Positions 1-9,121 of a DNA stretch of 64,000 nt are shown here, in pieces; position 1 is the stretch's first letter, and the number at the start of each line of letters is the position of its first letter. Position numbers and translations under genes: made by a program. This DNA is from Acinetobacter sp. WCHA55 (GTDB lineage: Bacteria; Pseudomonadota; Gammaproteobacteria; Pseudomonadales; Moraxellaceae), in NCBI RefSeq assembly GCF_002165305.2, contig NZ_CP032286.1, positions 1,736,001 to 1,800,000 of the forward strand, given 5' to 3'. The notes beneath the pieces were generated by a model. It was not told where the DNA came from, did not search any database, and worked only from the letters and a program-made list of their open reading frames with translations.

Positions 1-220
1 ACTCACGCATACCTCTGTTGCTCTACGTGATGCTCTACTTGGTGTGGCCATACCATTTATTGAAGTTCATTTATCGAATGTTCATGCGCGTGAAGCGTTT
101 AGACATCATTCATATTTATCAGATAAAGCCGTTGGCGTTATTTGTGGCTTAGGTGCTCAAGGTTATAGCGCTGCGCTCAATTACGCTCTCACTAAAATTC
201 AACCCTCTACGCAATCATAA
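1..220 (+). CDS. aroQ: 3-dehydroquinate dehydratase, type II (3' end only)
   Basis: The gene enters from outside the window; only its last 72 residues are visible, read from position 2. The segment [15 protein letters not shown] followed by [17 protein letters not shown] is typical of the C-terminal half of type II dehydroquinases, which dehydrate 3-dehydroquinate to 3-dehydroshikimate in the cytoplasmic shikimate pathway. The stop lies 16 bp before accB on the same strand, the aroQ-accB-accC order found in many gammaproteobacteria, so the three are probably co-transcribed. The start and the N-terminal catalytic Tyr cannot be seen. The identification is confident despite truncation. Confidence 0.93.
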   Translation, partial: LTHTSVALRDALLGVAIPFIEVHLSNVHAREAFRHHSYLSDKAVGVICGLGAQGYSAALNYALTKIQPSTQS

Positions 221-236
221 TTAGGAATACTGTCAC

Positions 237-656
237 ATGGATATTCGTAAAATCAAGAAACTCATCGACCTGATGATTGAATCTGACTTACAAGCGATTG
301 AAGTTAAAGAAGGCGATCAATCGATTGCACTGACTCGTCGTAGTCCAGTTGTTGCAGCTGGTGCTCCTGTTGCTATGGCAGCTCCTGTTGCTCAAGCTCC
401 AGTGGCTAAAACACCACGTGGCGCAGTAGAAACGTCTCCAATGGTTGGTGTGTTCTACGCGGCTCCAAGCCCAGGTGAAGCACCATTTGTTAAAGTTGGT
501 CAAACAATCACTGCTGGTGAGACACTTGGTATTATCGAAGCAATGAAAATCATGAACCCGATTGAAGCAACTCAAAGCGGTGTGGTTGAAGAAATTTTAG
601 TGAAAAACGGCGAAGTGATCCAATTCGGTCAACCATTATTCCGCTATCGCGCGTAA
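237..656 (+). CDS. accB: Biotin carboxyl carrier protein of acetyl-CoA carboxylase
   Basis: This 139-residue protein is the biotin carrier of acetyl-CoA carboxylase, the first committed step of fatty acid synthesis. An N-terminal helical region ([13 protein letters not shown]) is followed by an Ala/Pro-rich linker at about residues 38-60 and a C-terminal biotinyl domain. The biotinylation motif EAMKIMN is complete, with the acceptor Lys at residue 104. The length is a little short of the 150-160 usual in the family, because of a shorter linker. It sits between aroQ and accC (16 bp to accC), consistent with an operon and coupled synthesis of the AccB-AccC subcomplex. Confidence 0.97.
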   Translation: MDIRKIKKLIDLMIESDLQAIEVKEGDQSIALTRRSPVVAAGAPVAMAAPVAQAPVAKTPRGAVETSPMVGVFYAAPSPGEAPFVKVGQTITAGETLGIIEAMKIMNPIEATQSGVVEEILVKNGEVIQFGQPLFRYRA

Positions 657-672
657 TAGACGGGGACTCATA

Positions 673-2034
673 ATGTTGCAAAAAGTTTTAATTGCAAACC
701 GTGGTGAAATTGCCCTGCGCATCACCCGTGCCTGCAAAACTTTAGGGATTAAGACTGTAGGGATCTATTCAGATGCCGACAAAGACTTAATGCACCTACG
801 TTTTGTAGACGAAGCTGTATGTATTGGACCAGGTGCGAGCAGTGAAAGCTACTTGAATATTCCTGCAATTATTACAGCAGCTGAAATTTCAGGTGCAGAT
901 GCCATTCACCCAGGTTATGGCTTCTTATCAGAAAATGCTGAATTTGCTGAAATTGTAGAAAATTCTGGTTTCATTTTTATTGGACCACGCCCTGAACACA
1001 TCCGTTTGATGGGTAACAAAGTTTCTGCCATTACTGCAATGCGTAAAGCAGGTGTACCAACCGTACCGGGTTCTGCAAATGCGGTTACACCCCAAAATGC
1101 GCTGGCTGAAGCTAAGGAAATTGGTTTCCCATTGATCGTGAAAGCTGCTTCTGGTGGTGGTGGTCGTGGTATGCGTATTGTAGAACGTGTCGACACCCTG
1201 CTTGAATCAGTTCAAGCTGCACAGCGTGATGCTGAAATGTGGTTTGGCGATGACACGGTGTATATGGAACGTTTCCTGCAAAAACCTCGTCACGTTGAAG
1301 TTCAAGTTCTTGCTGACGGTAATGGCCACGCGATTCACCTTTATGACCGTGACTGCTCTTTACAGCGTCGCCATCAGAAAGTGTTAGAGGAAGCGCCAGC
1401 GCCGAATTTACCTGAACAAGCACGTGCTGACATTTTAGAAGCTTGCGTAAATGCTTGTAAATTAATGCAGTACCGCGGTGCAGGTACATTCGAGTTCTTG
1501 TTTGAAGATGGTGAATTCTTCTTTATTGAGATGAATACACGTGTTCAAGTTGAGCACCCTGTAACTGAAATGGTGACAGGTATCGACATTATTGAACAAC
1601 AGCTCCGCATTGCTGGTGGTTTAGGTCTTGAAATTGAACAAAATCAAGTTGAAGTCAAAGGCCATGCGATTGAATGTCGTATCAATGCTGAAGACCCTAC
1701 GACCTTTTTACCTTCACCAGGTAAAATTGAGAATTTTTATGTGCCAGGTGGTGCAGGTATTCGTCTTGATTCACATATCTATCAAGACTATAGCATTCCA
1801 CCATACTATGACTCGATGATTGCAAAGCTGATTGCACATGGTAAGGATCGTAAAACATCACTTGCTCGCATGCGTCAAGCGCTTGATGAAATGATTTTGA
1901 CTGGTATTAAAACCAATATTCCATTACACAAAGATTTGATTCTTCAAGATGAAAAATTCTGTGAACAAGCAATGGATATTCACTACCTTGAAAAGCATTT
2001 GTTAAAGCAAATTGAAGGTAATCAAGACAAATAA
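673..2034 (+). CDS. accC: Biotin carboxylase subunit of acetyl-CoA carboxylase
   Basis: This 453-residue enzyme carboxylates the biotin of AccB using ATP and bicarbonate. It begins with the biotin-carboxylase N-terminal fold ([14 protein letters not shown]), followed by an ATP-grasp domain with the glycine-rich loop [14 protein letters not shown] and the active-site stretch [14 protein letters not shown], and ends with the biotin carboxylase C-terminal domain. Length and motifs match the E. coli enzyme (449 residues). It is the last gene of the aroQ-accB-accC operon: an intrinsic terminator follows within 20 bp, and an IS30-family element has landed just beyond it. Confidence 0.98.
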   Translation: MLQKVLIANRGEIALRITRACKTLGIKTVGIYSDADKDLMHLRFVDEAVCIGPGASSESYLNIPAIITAAEISGADAIHPGYGFLSENAEFAEIVENSGFIFIGPRPEHIRLMGNKVSAITAMRKAGVPTVPGSANAVTPQNALAEAKEIGFPLIVKAASGGGGRGMRIVERVDTLLESVQAAQRDAEMWFGDDTVYMERFLQKPRHVEVQVLADGNGHAIHLYDRDCSLQRRHQKVLEEAPAPNLPEQARADILEACVNACKLMQYRGAGTFEFLFEDGEFFFIEMNTRVQVEHPVTEMVTGIDIIEQQLRIAGGLGLEIEQNQVEVKGHAIECRINAEDPTTFLPSPGKIENFYVPGGAGIRLDSHIYQDYSIPPYYDSMIAKLIAHGKDRKTSLARMRQALDEMILTGIKTNIPLHKDLILQDEKFCEQAMDIHYLEKHLLKQIEGNQDK

Positions 2035-2049
2035 TTGTCTTGATCCTTA

Positions 2050-2085
2050 AATAAAAAAACCACGATTTATCGCGGTTTTTTTATT
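2050..2085 (+). terminator. Intrinsic terminator after accC
   Basis: The arms AAACCACGAT and ATCGCGGTTT form a hairpin with a short loop and one mismatch (G-T wobble in RNA), followed by a run of T. It lies directly after accC and directly against the left end of the IS30-family element. Confidence 0.8.
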
Positions 2086-2086
2086 T

Positions 2087-3136
2087 ACTTAGATTAGCAT
2101 TTGAAGTGCAACACCATGTTGTTGCCATAATACCTGACTCGGACTTTTAAAGCTGAGTCTTTTTCTTGGGCGATGATTTAAACGTTGAGTGATTTCTGAG
2201 ATATATTCATCCGTATAGGCATTTAAATTACTGCCTTTTTTAATGTATTGTCTGATTAAACCATTTGTATTTTCATTCGTGCCTCGTTGCCAAGCGCTAT
2301 AAGGATCAGCAAAATACCAGTCTAGTTCTAATTCTTGAGCAACATACTTATGCAGACTGAACTCCTTACCATTATCTGCGGTAATAGTCTTTAGCTGATC
2401 TTTGATTGGCTTAAGAAGGCTGATGGTTGTTTGGCAAATTTCCTCTGCCTTGCGTGAGCTACACTTTTTCAGCCATAAATAACCTGTCTTCCGATCCACA
2501 ATAGAGACCAATGATTGCTGATGGTTCTTACCAACAATCGTATCTATTTCCAGATCACCAAAGCGATTCCGCCGCTCAATCTCGATAGGTCTGTCATGAA
2601 TGCTTTTACGATTACTCAGCTGACCACGGGTTTCAGGAGAGCCGTATTTCCTCTTTCTTTGATTTCTGAAACGTAGGTGATGAAAGAGTGTACCGCCATT
2701 GTTTTTATCCTGTCGTATAAAGCGATAAATTGAATGCAAACTGACTGGAACATGAGAAGCAATCTGTTCAGGACTCCATTGAAGATCAAGATAAGAGATG
2801 ACATGTGCCCACATTTCACAAGGGATTCTTTTAGGATTAGGACAATGTCGTCTTCGAGCTACTTTATTGGCATGTTTAGCGAAATAGCCATTTCTAGCTC
2901 GATTACGTTTGATTTCTCTAGAAATGGTTGAAGGTGAACGATTCAGTCTCCAAGCGATATAACGTTTAGAAAAACCTTCACGTAACAATGTATAAATCTG
3001 ATATCGTTCTTCTTGGGTAAGATGAGTATAGTTCATGATGCAACTTTGACTTTGGTCGGTCGGAAGCAAAATGCTAGCTCATCTTGCTTCTTTCCAATAA
3101 TTTAATCTCTGTTGCACTTCATTTGAGAATCTAAGT
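2087..3136. mobile_element. IS30-family insertion sequence (about 1.05 kb, complete)
   Basis: The left end (2087-2113) reads ACTTAGATTAGCATTTGAAG and the right end (3110-3136, reverse complement) reads ACTTAGATTCTCAAATGAAG, both continuing TGCAACA. They form imperfect inverted repeats of about 27 bp around a single intact transposase gene. The outer limits could be a few bases off because the outermost bases are also symmetrical, and I cannot assign a target duplication with certainty. The size fits the IS30 group that includes the Acinetobacter elements IS18 and ISAba125, but I cannot name the exact element. It is inserted between the accC terminator and the 3' end of the gene at 3152-3619. 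Confidence 0.9.
2089..3036 (-). CDS. IS30-family transposase
   Basis: This DDE transposase of about 315 residues is typical of IS30. The N-terminal helix-turn-helix (LTQEERYQIYTLL, then RSPSTISREIKRN) binds the element ends. The catalytic core shows DLEIDTIVG, ITADNGKEF and the ENTNGLIRQY segment, giving the D, D and E residues. The frame extends 11 codons further upstream, but the Met of MNYTHLTQEER matches the usual family start, so position 3036 is preferred. No frameshift or premature stop is seen, so the element may still be active. Confidence 0.93.
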   Translation of the reverse strand: MNYTHLTQEERYQIYTLLREGFSKRYIAWRLNRSPSTISREIKRNRARNGYFAKHANKVARRRHCPNPKRIPCEMWAHVISYLDLQWSPEQIASHVPVSLHSIYRFIRQDKNNGGTLFHHLRFRNQRKRKYGSPETRGQLSNRKSIHDRPIEIERRNRFGDLEIDTIVGKNHQQSLVSIVDRKTGYLWLKKCSSRKAEEICQTTISLLKPIKDQLKTITADNGKEFSLHKYVAQELELDWYFADPYSAWQRGTNENTNGLIRQYIKKGSNLNAYTDEYISEITQRLNHRPRKRLSFKSPSQVLWQQHGVALQMLI

Positions 3137-3151
3137 TATAAAACAATTTAA

Positions 3152-3619
3152 CTAAGGTAATACACGACGTAGCGTTGCAAAGCATTGCTGTGCTTTATCA
3201 TTAGCACAAAAATTAATGATCGATGGACCTTGCCATTTCACAAAATACTGAGACATTTCACCTGTCTGATCTTCTTGCGATCCAGAACAATCTACTTGGT
3301 TATTGTCAAATTTAACTTGTAAAATCAAAGCAGGCAGTTGCACATTTTTGTCGGTTGATGGTTGGTAATCGTAAATTCCGGTAGACCATTCTTCCCCACT
3401 TTTAATCACAACATCACTATTACTTTTAAAATTATAGTATTCAACGCATTTACGATTATTTGGAATTTCCATTCCCCATAAGCCCACAATTTCAGGGCGA
3501 GTCGTTACACGAATATTATTTTGATTTGATGCTTGAGTATCCTCAGTCTGACTTGGCGTATTTGCCATAATCACTGATGAAGTTAACATGAATAACATGC
3601 CGAGTAATGTTTTTTTCAT
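3152..3619 (-). CDS. Predicted exported protein of unknown function
   Basis: I do not recognise a named family. The protein has a clear Sec signal peptide (MKKTLLGMLFMLTSSVIMA, cleavage probably before NTPSQ), followed by a Gln/Thr/Asn-rich stretch and a globular region with four cysteines that could form two disulfides in the periplasm. A Met three codons upstream (3628) is an alternative start, but MKKTLL gives the better signal peptide. Its 3' end is 15 bp from the right end of the IS30-family element, so any original downstream terminator has probably been displaced by the insertion. Its relation to the carboxylase operon upstream is unclear; a terminator separates them. Confidence 0.7.
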   Translation of the reverse strand: MKKTLLGMLFMLTSSVIMANTPSQTEDTQASNQNNIRVTTRPEIVGLWGMEIPNNRKCVEYYNFKSNSDVVIKSGEEWSTGIYDYQPSTDKNVQLPALILQVKFDNNQVDCSGSQEDQTGEMSQYFVKWQGPSIINFCANDKAQQCFATLRRVLP

Positions 3620-3780
3620 ACAAGCCATAATGTTTTTAAGCGTCTCACTAAATTAGCATATTTTGATTCAAAACATCATTTTATAACCATTTCATAACAA
3701 TCTATTTTTTGTTATGGGTTGTAATCTTAATTTAACAAAACGATTCATTGCCAGCACCAGATAAATCCTATTTTCAAAAT

Positions 3781-3811
3781 AAAAAAAAGACCGCTTAAGC
3801 AGTCTTTTTTG
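3781..3811 (-). terminator. Intrinsic terminator after the carboxylase operon
   Basis: On the minus strand the arms AAGACTGCTT and AAGCGGTCTT pair (one U-G wobble) and are followed by a run of T. It ends the operon that finishes with the carboxylase at 3831. Confidence 0.75.
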
Positions 3812-3830
3812 TAGGGAGAAATATTGGACT

Positions 3831-6800
3831 TTAGGCGACAGGCGCCAGTGTAAACAGCACCTGACCTGTCTTTACCGTTTGCCCTTTTTCAATGGTAATG
3901 GTCTCAACCTTCATCCGTTCAGGTGCAATAATAGGAATTTCAATTTTCATGGCTTCAATCACAGCCAAAGTTGCTCCTTCTTCCACTATGTCTCCTGAGT
4001 TACATTCAATTTTCCAAATAGAACCAGGCATGTGCGACTCGACTGCACAACCACCTTCAGGAATTTGAATTTCACTGTCATCTAAAACAGTATCTAGACT
4101 TTCAGAAACATATTCAGCCAAACCAGCCTCATGCCAGCGACGGCGTTCATCTTCAAAGTTCGCTTGCTGCACCGCTTTAAAACTCGAAATGGATTCCGCA
4201 TTTTCAATGAGGAAGTCATTGTATTCTTTTAGATTTAATACCCCATCTTCTACACGAAGCTTTAAACGCCCCGCTTTAAAGTCTGCCCGCATTTGCATCA
4301 GTTCTGTTTCAGACACTTCATAAAATTTAATTTGATCAAAGAAGCGCAGTAGCCATGGTTTTCCTTGTTCAAAGTCGGGGTTTTTGCGGTAACGACTCCA
4401 CATTTGGGTTGTACGTCCAACAAACTGATAACCGCCGGGGCCTTCCATGCCATAGACACACATATACGCTCCACCAATGCCGACTGCATTTTCAGGTGTC
4501 CATGTACGTGCAGGATTATATTTGGTCGTCACTAAACGATGACGTGGGTCAAGCGGCGTTGCCACGGGTGCTCCCAAGTACACATCTCCCAAGCCCATCA
4601 CCAAATAATTGGTACTATATACAACATCCTTCACCGCTTGTTTTGACTCTAGTCCATTGATGCGACGAATAAACTCAATATTGTCAGGACACCACGGAGC
4701 ATCAGGACGTACTGTTTGCATATAGCGCTCAGTTGCCAGCTGGGTTTGCGAGTCTTCCCAAGCCAAAGGTAAATAGACTGTACGCGACGGCACTTCCATT
4801 GCGGTCACGTCAGGCAATTCACTTTCTGCTTTCTGCAAAAGAGCCAATAAGTGTTTTTGATCTAGTTTTAATGAGTCAAAGTGAATTTGTAGCGAACGAA
4901 TTCCTGGGGTTAAATCAATAATTCCTTCGATACTTTGACCTTTGACCCATTGCATTAAAGCATGAATACGGAAACGTAAATTGAGGTCTAAGACCAACTC
5001 TCCGTATTCAATCAATAAATAACTGTTCCCTGCGGGACGATAGGTTACATCAGGTGCAGCATTCACACCTTTTAGAGTCGCCAAAACTGCGTCTGAGAGT
5101 GTGTCCATTTCAGCATGGAAGCTTGGGTCAAAATCTACATTTTCAGCCGTATCTACTGTTAACGTTGCGCTATATTTTTGATTCAATACATGCGCTTGAT
5201 CATAAGAAACTGGGATAAATTTAACTTTATCGCCCGCTTTAAGCTGACCAATTTTCCATAGTTCTGAACTAACCACTACCGCTGGGCAAACGAACCCCCC
5301 TAAGCTTGGGCCATCGGGTCCTAAAATAATTGGCATATCTCCAGTGAAATCAATCGCACCAATGGCATAAGCATTATCATGAATATTCGAAGGGTGTAGT
5401 CCTGCCTCACCACCATCGGCACGTGCCCATTCAGGTTTTTCACCGACTAAGCGGATGCCTGTACGACTTGAGTTAAAGTGAATTTCAAACTCTTGCTCAA
5501 AGAAGCGCTCAATATCGCGTTTGGTGAAAAAGTCAGGCGCTCCATGCGGTCCGTACATCACCGCGATGTTCCAAGTATTACTAAAGCTTGGTACTTGTGC
5601 TGCGCTGAGTGCAACAGTTTCTGCGGAGGTATAGGCTGTAATGGGCAACATATCTCCAATGAGTAAATTGCGTCCTGCATGACCACCAAACTGACCTAAA
5701 GTAAAAGTCGCTTGTGAGCCTAAGTAAGCAGGCACATTGAACCCGCCTTTAATGCCAATATAACTACGACAACCTGTGGTAATTTTACCCGTTTTAAGAA
5801 TTTGCCCTTTTTTAACATTGATGGTCTGCCACATAGCAACATCAACACCATCCAATGTTGCAAGAATGTCGCCACCCGTAATCACGATTTGGCTATCACA
5901 GTGAAACTTTAAAGTTGGGCCTTGTAATGTACATTCTAGCCCTGCCGTATTAAATGGATTCCCCAATAGTTGATTAGCTACATTTAAAGACAAAGGATCA
6001 ATCGCACCCGATGGTGGAACACCAACATCCCAGTAACCCAAACGACCATTGACGTCTTGTATTGAGGTTTGGATACCTGCTTGTAATACCTCAATTTTTT
6101 GGGTTTTCCATGCAAAAGTATTTAAAAAACGTGTGGTCTGTGTGCCTGTTTTAAACACTTCACAGTCAATAATGTTTTGTAAATACTCAAGATTGGTTTC
6201 AATTCCTGCCACTGAGGTTTTTGCCAAAGTATCACTCATGGCCTGAATTGCACTTTCACGGTTCTCACAGGTCACAATGATTTTGGCAATCATCGGATCA
6301 TAAAAGGAAGATACATTTGAACCTGTTTCCACCCATGTTTCATTGCGTGCTTGTGGGTCAAAGTCGACATAAGTCAGCAAGCCTGCACTAGGTTGAAAGT
6401 TCTTAATTGGATCTTCGGCATATAAACGGACTTGAATCGAATGGCCTTTAGATTTAAGCACCTCTGTTGGTGCAGTCCAGTCACCGCTACCTAAAGTGAC
6501 CATCCATTCCACAAGGTCTACACCAAACACTTGCTCGGTCACACCATGTTCAACTTGCAACCGTGTATTCACCTCTAAGAAATAGAATTTTTGGGTGTCA
6601 GTATCCATCACAAATTCAACCGTACCTGCCGAACGGTAATTCACTGACTGCATCAGTTGAATTGCAACACCTTGAATATAATCACGTTGTTCATCATTTA
6701 AATGCGGTGCTGGAGTTTCCTCAATTACTTTCTGATTACGGCGCTGTACTGAACAGTCCCGCTCTCCCAAAGCCAAAATCAAACCTTTACCATCCCCAAA

Positions 6801-7436
6801 GATTTGGACTTCAATATGCCGCGCATTTTGCACAAACTTTTCTAAATACAAACCTGCATCTTTAAAATTGGCTTGTGCCAAATAAGATACGGTTGCATAA
6901 GCATCTTTCAACTCAACTTCGTTCCACACCAAACGCATACCAATACCGCCACCACCTGCGGTACTTTTCAGCATAACGGGATAGCCGATACGATTTGCTT
7001 CGATCAATGCTTCCGCTTCGTCTGCTAAAAGCTGGCTACCCGGTAACAATGGCACATCCGCCTGAATGGCAAGTTCACGTGCGGTATGCTTTAAACCAAA
7101 ACTACGCATTTGTGCAGAATTTGGCCCTAAAAACACAATGCCCTGTGACTCGCACAAGTCACAAAATTCGGCATTTTCAGACAGGAATCCATAACCCGGA
7201 TGAATAGCTTCAGCACCCGTCTCTTTGGCAACCTGTAAAATTTTTTCAATATTTAAATAACTTTGACTGGCTGGGCTATCACCAATAAATACCGCTTCAT
7301 CAGCCAAAGTCACATGCAAGGAATCACGGTCTGCTTCTGAATACACTGCAACAGACTGAATGCCTAAATTCTTTAATGTCCGAATTACTCGGCAGGCAAT
7401 TGCACCACGGTTGGCAATGAGAACTTTTTTAAACAT
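3831..7436 (-). CDS. Biotin-dependent urea/guanidine carboxylase
   Basis: This 1201-residue multidomain enzyme has an N-terminal biotin carboxylase (about 1-450, glycine-rich loop STAGGGGIGMR). Next come the two KipA/KipI-like carboxyltransferase lobes (about 465-1010, including GPDGPSLGGFVCP) and a C-terminal biotinyl domain with EAMKIEIP, biotin Lys at 1164. Family enzymes carboxylate urea to allophanate or guanidine to carboxyguanidine. The operon carries a guanidine-I riboswitch and two urea-carboxylase-associated proteins, which in characterised bacteria marks a guanidine carboxylase. That substrate choice is inferred from context, not from residues I could align. It follows the second associated protein by 5 bp. 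Allophanate hydrolase is neither fused nor adjacent. Confidence 0.93.
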   Translation of the reverse strand: MFKKVLIANRGAIACRVIRTLKNLGIQSVAVYSEADRDSLHVTLADEAVFIGDSPASQSYLNIEKILQVAKETGAEAIHPGYGFLSENAEFCDLCESQGIVFLGPNSAQMRSFGLKHTARELAIQADVPLLPGSQLLADEAEALIEANRIGYPVMLKSTAGGGGIGMRLVWNEVELKDAYATVSYLAQANFKDAGLYLEKFVQNARHIEVQIFGDGKGLILALGERDCSVQRRNQKVIEETPAPHLNDEQRDYIQGVAIQLMQSVNYRSAGTVEFVMDTDTQKFYFLEVNTRLQVEHGVTEQVFGVDLVEWMVTLGSGDWTAPTEVLKSKGHSIQVRLYAEDPIKNFQPSAGLLTYVDFDPQARNETWVETGSNVSSFYDPMIAKIIVTCENRESAIQAMSDTLAKTSVAGIETNLEYLQNIIDCEVFKTGTQTTRFLNTFAWKTQKIEVLQAGIQTSIQDVNGRLGYWDVGVPPSGAIDPLSLNVANQLLGNPFNTAGLECTLQGPTLKFHCDSQIVITGGDILATLDGVDVAMWQTINVKKGQILKTGKITTGCRSYIGIKGGFNVPAYLGSQATFTLGQFGGHAGRNLLIGDMLPITAYTSAETVALSAAQVPSFSNTWNIAVMYGPHGAPDFFTKRDIERFFEQEFEIHFNSSRTGIRLVGEKPEWARADGGEAGLHPSNIHDNAYAIGAIDFTGDMPIILGPDGPSLGGFVCPAVVVSSELWKIGQLKAGDKVKFIPVSYDQAHVLNQKYSATLTVDTAENVDFDPSFHAEMDTLSDAVLATLKGVNAAPDVTYRPAGNSYLLIEYGELVLDLNLRFRIHALMQWVKGQSIEGIIDLTPGIRSLQIHFDSLKLDQKHLLALLQKAESELPDVTAMEVPSRTVYLPLAWEDSQTQLATERYMQTVRPDAPWCPDNIEFIRRINGLESKQAVKDVVYSTNYLVMGLGDVYLGAPVATPLDPRHRLVTTKYNPARTWTPENAVGIGGAYMCVYGMEGPGGYQFVGRTTQMWSRYRKNPDFEQGKPWLLRFFDQIKFYEVSETELMQMRADFKAGRLKLRVEDGVLNLKEYNDFLIENAESISSFKAVQQANFEDERRRWHEAGLAEYVSESLDTVLDDSEIQIPEGGCAVESHMPGSIWKIECNSGDIVEEGATLAVIEAMKIEIPIIAPERMKVETITIEKGQTVKTGQVLFTLAPVA

Positions 7437-7441
7437 GCAGA

Positions 7442-8092
7442 TTACTCCTTGCCTTCACGTACAATCAGTTGAATTTTGGTCGGGTTATAGGCATTACATG
7501 GATTGTTCAGCTGCGGGCAGTTAGAAATCAGCACGATAAGATCCATCTCCGCTTGAATTTCAACATATTTACCAGGCGCTGATATTCCATCATCAAATTT
7601 GAGATGTCCCTCACTGCTCACAGGAACATTCATAAAGAAATTAATATTCGGCCCAATATGACGAACATTCAGTCCATGCTTTTTCGCAATTGGGTGCAAA
7701 GCTAAAGCTGTCATAAAGTTATTGCGACAGCTGTGCATCGGAAATGTGTCGTGTGCATAACGTACGGTGTTACTTTCACATGAACAAGCGCCACCCAAGG
7801 TGTCATGACGACCACAGTTATCATCATGGATCGTGGCGATTTTATTGCCATAGTTGGTATATAGAGCTGTGCCTTTTTCGAGATAAATCTGCTGGTTAAT
7901 AGCTAAAGTATCAGTTGCACTGTAACGCTCTTCAGGGTTACTCGCAGAAATAAATAAAGTATCGACCGCTTGGTTGCCTTCGAGATCAATAATGCAGAAA
8001 TACTGCCCTTGCTTGACTTCACCCATCCATGCCTCACCCGCTGGACAGACTTCATTCAAAACAGCTTGATCAAATGCTTGTAAACTGGTCAT
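7442..8092 (-). CDS. Urea carboxylase-associated protein (DUF1989), probable carboxyguanidine deiminase subunit
   Basis: This 216-residue DUF1989 protein belongs to the UAAP pair encoded beside urea/guanidine carboxylases. The pair has been characterised (CgaA/CgaB) as a deiminase that turns carboxyguanidine into allophanate plus ammonia. The sequence keeps conserved family elements: IIDLEGNQAVDTLF, the cysteine-rich GGACSCESN and MHSCRNNF segments (likely metal ligands) and NINFFMNVPV. It lies 17 bp after its partner and 5 bp before the carboxylase, so the three are one transcript. I do not assign which of the two is CgaA. Confidence 0.88.
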   Translation of the reverse strand: MTSLQAFDQAVLNEVCPAGEAWMGEVKQGQYFCIIDLEGNQAVDTLFISASNPEERYSATDTLAINQQIYLEKGTALYTNYGNKIATIHDDNCGRHDTLGGACSCESNTVRYAHDTFPMHSCRNNFMTALALHPIAKKHGLNVRHIGPNINFFMNVPVSSEGHLKFDDGISAPGKYVEIQAEMDLIVLISNCPQLNNPCNAYNPTKIQLIVREGKE

Positions 8093-8109
8093 GCGTACTC
8101 TCCTCGGGC

Positions 8110-8850
8110 TTAAACAGCATCAAATGCGTAATAACGCGCGTTGTTTTGAAAACCGCGTTGGTTTTGTGGGCATGAGTCACGACAAATATCATGTGCTGTT
8201 AAAGTGGAGGCTTTGAATAAACTCATTTGAATATTGGCAGGCTGATATTTTACAACTTGGCTTAAACCATGTGGTGCGGCAGATAAGAACACCAAACAGT
8301 CCATCTCAAAACGCAGTTCAATGATTTGATGGGTATTGTCAGTATCAACATAAGATAAGTTGCCCGCATCATCAGGACAAACTTTAGAGAATAGGTTGAC
8401 CGTAGCTGACAGGTCGGCTTGACCTAATGAAAACTTGGTCATTTCAAGTAACAGACTGTCTCGTCCACTCCGATACATCTCATTTCTTGCATCTTGAAAA
8501 GTTTGAGTGCCGAATTGTTTTTGGATTTGTTCTGTGCGGCTCGGACCACATAAGGCATCATTCCAACCATGATCGTCTTGAACAATTGAGGCCATAACCC
8601 GACCTAAGTCTGAATACAGCACATGTCCTGCACTTAGAAATGCCGTATGCTGTGCCTTTAAGCTATCTGGCATATTAAAGCGTTCAAGCTTGTCTTCGCT
8701 GTTGACACAGAAAAGTGAAACGTTAGCTTGTGCTCCCAATGCTCTGAACTGTAACACTGTGCCGCGTTGAATACGCCCAGACCAGTGATGCCCACCCGGT
8801 AAAAGTTCAGTCCATAGTGCGTTATCGTCGTGATAAGTTATTGTGCTCAT
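8110..8850 (-). CDS. Urea carboxylase-associated protein (DUF1989), second deiminase subunit
   Basis: This is the first gene of the operon and the partner of the protein at 7442-8092, expected to form the heteromeric carboxyguanidine deiminase. The long frame begins at 8940, but those first 30 codons lie inside the guanidine-I riboswitch. The true start is the Met of MSTITYHDDNALW at 8850, giving 246 residues. The conserved LLPGGHHWSGRIQRGTVLQF region and the RNEMYRSGRDSLLLEM segment are visible. It lacks the Cys-rich CSCES motif of its partner, as expected for the non-identical second subunit. Expression should depend on guanidine through the riboswitch and on nitrogen status through the sigma-54-type promoter. 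Confidence 0.88.
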   Translation of the reverse strand: MSTITYHDDNALWTELLPGGHHWSGRIQRGTVLQFRALGAQANVSLFCVNSEDKLERFNMPDSLKAQHTAFLSAGHVLYSDLGRVMASIVQDDHGWNDALCGPSRTEQIQKQFGTQTFQDARNEMYRSGRDSLLLEMTKFSLGQADLSATVNLFSKVCPDDAGNLSYVDTDNTHQIIELRFEMDCLVFLSAAPHGLSQVVKYQPANIQMSLFKASTLTAHDICRDSCPQNQRGFQNNARYYAFDAV

Positions 8851-8875
8851 GCGCTTCTGCCTAAATCGTAACTGT

Positions 8876-8972
8876 TTACCTCCCGGGCTTTTATCCCTCC
8901 GTGTAGTTCTTACGAACCGTGAACTCTCGGTCGCAGACATACATCAAAAATGTATCGGAACCCTAGATCACT
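8876..8972 (-). ncRNA. Guanidine-I (ykkC subtype 1) riboswitch
   Basis: Read on the minus strand, the leader contains the ykkC hallmark segments in order. These are CTAGGGTTCCG, a hairpin with arms ATACAT and ATGTAT, ACCGAGAG, then ACACGGAGGGATAAAAGCCC and GGGAGG. These are the near-invariant parts of the guanidine-I aptamer. It ends about 26 nt before the start codon at 8850. No strong intrinsic terminator is apparent after the aptamer, so control at translation initiation is possible. Confidence 0.95.
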
Positions 8973-8987
8973 CTTTCAGATTAGATA

Positions 8988-9006
8988 ATGCAAAGGCTGT
9001 GCCAAT
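8988..9006 (-). promoter_or_regulatory. Sigma-54 (RpoN) type promoter of the guanidine operon
   Basis: The minus strand reads TTGGCACAGCCTTTGCAT, matching the -24/-12 consensus TGGCACR-N4-TTGCW at every fixed position with correct spacing. Transcription would start roughly 10-15 nt downstream, just ahead of the riboswitch aptamer. This suggests nitrogen-limitation control, probably by NtrC, upstream of guanidine sensing. Confidence 0.82.
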
Positions 9007-9121
9007 CTAGTGTTACGATTTTTAAACTTCGTAATACTATTTATGAGCAATAAATGGGCACTTTAGATTTCAAGCACGCATATTTTCGCTATACGCACTA
9101 AAAAGCATCAAATTTTAAGAA

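Noticed and set aside
8851..8940. 30-residue N-terminal extension of the first UAAP protein
   Set aside because: The bases are the guanidine-I aptamer, and the protein family begins at the Met at 8850.
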